A stretch of 6,805 nt of DNA, taken from NCBI GenBank assembly GCA_023135505.1, contig JAGLTA010000068.1, forward strand, positions 1 through 6,805, written 5' to 3'. The position numbers were made by a program, and so were the translations under genes. The stretch is from Candidatus Parcubacteria bacterium (GTDB lineage Bacteria; Patescibacteriota; Patescibacteriia; JAACEG01). Positions 6,677-6,805 of this stretch are shown piece by piece. The notes beneath the pieces are model-generated. The model was not told where the DNA came from, searched no databases, and worked only from the letters and a program-made list of their open reading frames with translations. Positions within the stretch are counted from its first letter, which is position 1. Each line of letters starts with the position of its first letter.

Positions 6677-6753
6677 AAATACTTGTAAAAAGTCCAAAAA
6701 ATGGCTTACTTAAAGCAATTTATTTTTACAAGTTTTGACAAATACTTGTAAAA
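6677..6753. repeat. Three-arm palindromic repeat in the junction upstream of the epimerase
   Basis: AAATACTTGTAAAA occurs at 6677-6690 and again at 6740-6753 (plus strand). Between them lies the inverted arm TTTTTACAAGT at 6723-6733. On the minus-strand transcript the middle arm can pair with the first (10 bp, 10-base loop, directly after the probable upstream stop) or with the last (11 bp, 31-base loop, ending six bases before the remnant ATG). The two hairpins exclude each other. The stems are AT-rich and lack a strong GC core, so neither looks like a standard terminator. Confidence 0.7.
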
Positions 6754-6805
6754 CTATTTGAATACAATTTCAATATTATTATTTTTTGCAAATTCTTTCA
6801 ATAAA
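6754..6805 (-). CDS. Possible C-terminus of an upstream gene (partial)
   Basis: In one minus frame the right edge reads LLKEFAKNNNIEIVFK followed by TAG at 6754-6756. The amphipathic helix followed by a short strand resembles a real protein end, and the palindromic repeat starts right after the stop. It is too short to assign a family and may be chance in AT-rich DNA. Confidence 0.4.
   Translation of the reverse strand, partial: LLKEFAKNNNIEIVFK

Noticed and set aside
6677..6753. CRISPR-like repeats
   Set aside because: There are only two direct copies and one inverted copy, with unequal gaps and no array structure.
6735..6760. TTGACA on the plus strand and TTGTCA on the minus strand as promoter -35 boxes
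   Set aside because: Neither has an acceptable -10 box at 16-18 bp, and both fall within the palindromic repeat.

Overview
The window is a strongly AT-rich stretch from a polysaccharide biosynthesis locus (extracellular polysaccharide, capsule or O-antigen type). Every supported gene reads on the minus strand, so transcription runs from the right end (6805) to the left end (1). TGA is used as an ordinary stop (ends of the genes at 695 and 2746), which argues for genetic code 11 rather than a recoded mycoplasma-like or Gracilibacteria-like code. Very AT-rich DNA, mostly weak Shine-Dalgarno signals, tightly abutted genes and the style of the glycosyltransferases suggest an uncultured bacterium such as a member of the Patescibacteria/CPR (Parcubacteria-like). 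That placement is an impression from protein style and was not tested.

Layout in the direction of transcription. (i) 6754-6805: possibly the last 16 codons of an upstream gene. (ii) 6596-6753: a non-coding junction with three copies of a 10-11 bp palindromic arm and a 15-codon remnant of a glycosyltransferase start. (iii) 5669-6595: a complete GalE-like sugar-nucleotide epimerase. (iv) 4795-5646: a protein with an RX4H (HEPN-type) motif. (v) 4683-4805: a 37-codon remnant of the same glycosyltransferase start. (vi) 3929-4649: a four-helix membrane ORF and a LamG-like ORF, which look like one protein split by one extra A in a run of six. (vii) 2746-3876: the full-length GT4 glycosyltransferase whose 5' end matches both remnants. 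(viii) 1670-2749: a second GT4 glycosyltransferase. (ix) 695-1669: a GT2 glycosyltransferase. (x) 1-698: the N-terminal half of a Wzx-type flippase, cut by the window edge.

The left part (1-3876) is a compact block joined by ATGA or TAA/ATG junctions. It would make an oligosaccharide unit on a lipid carrier through successive glycosyltransferases and then flip it across the membrane. The epimerase would supply a nucleotide sugar. The right part (3877-6753) is different: accessory genes lie between partial copies of the head of one glycosyltransferase gene, nested in length (15 codons, 37 codons, full length). This looks like the scar of repeated cassette insertion, and the repeated gene head is the most unusual thing in the window. 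I see no RNA genes, CRISPR array, transposase or convincing terminator.
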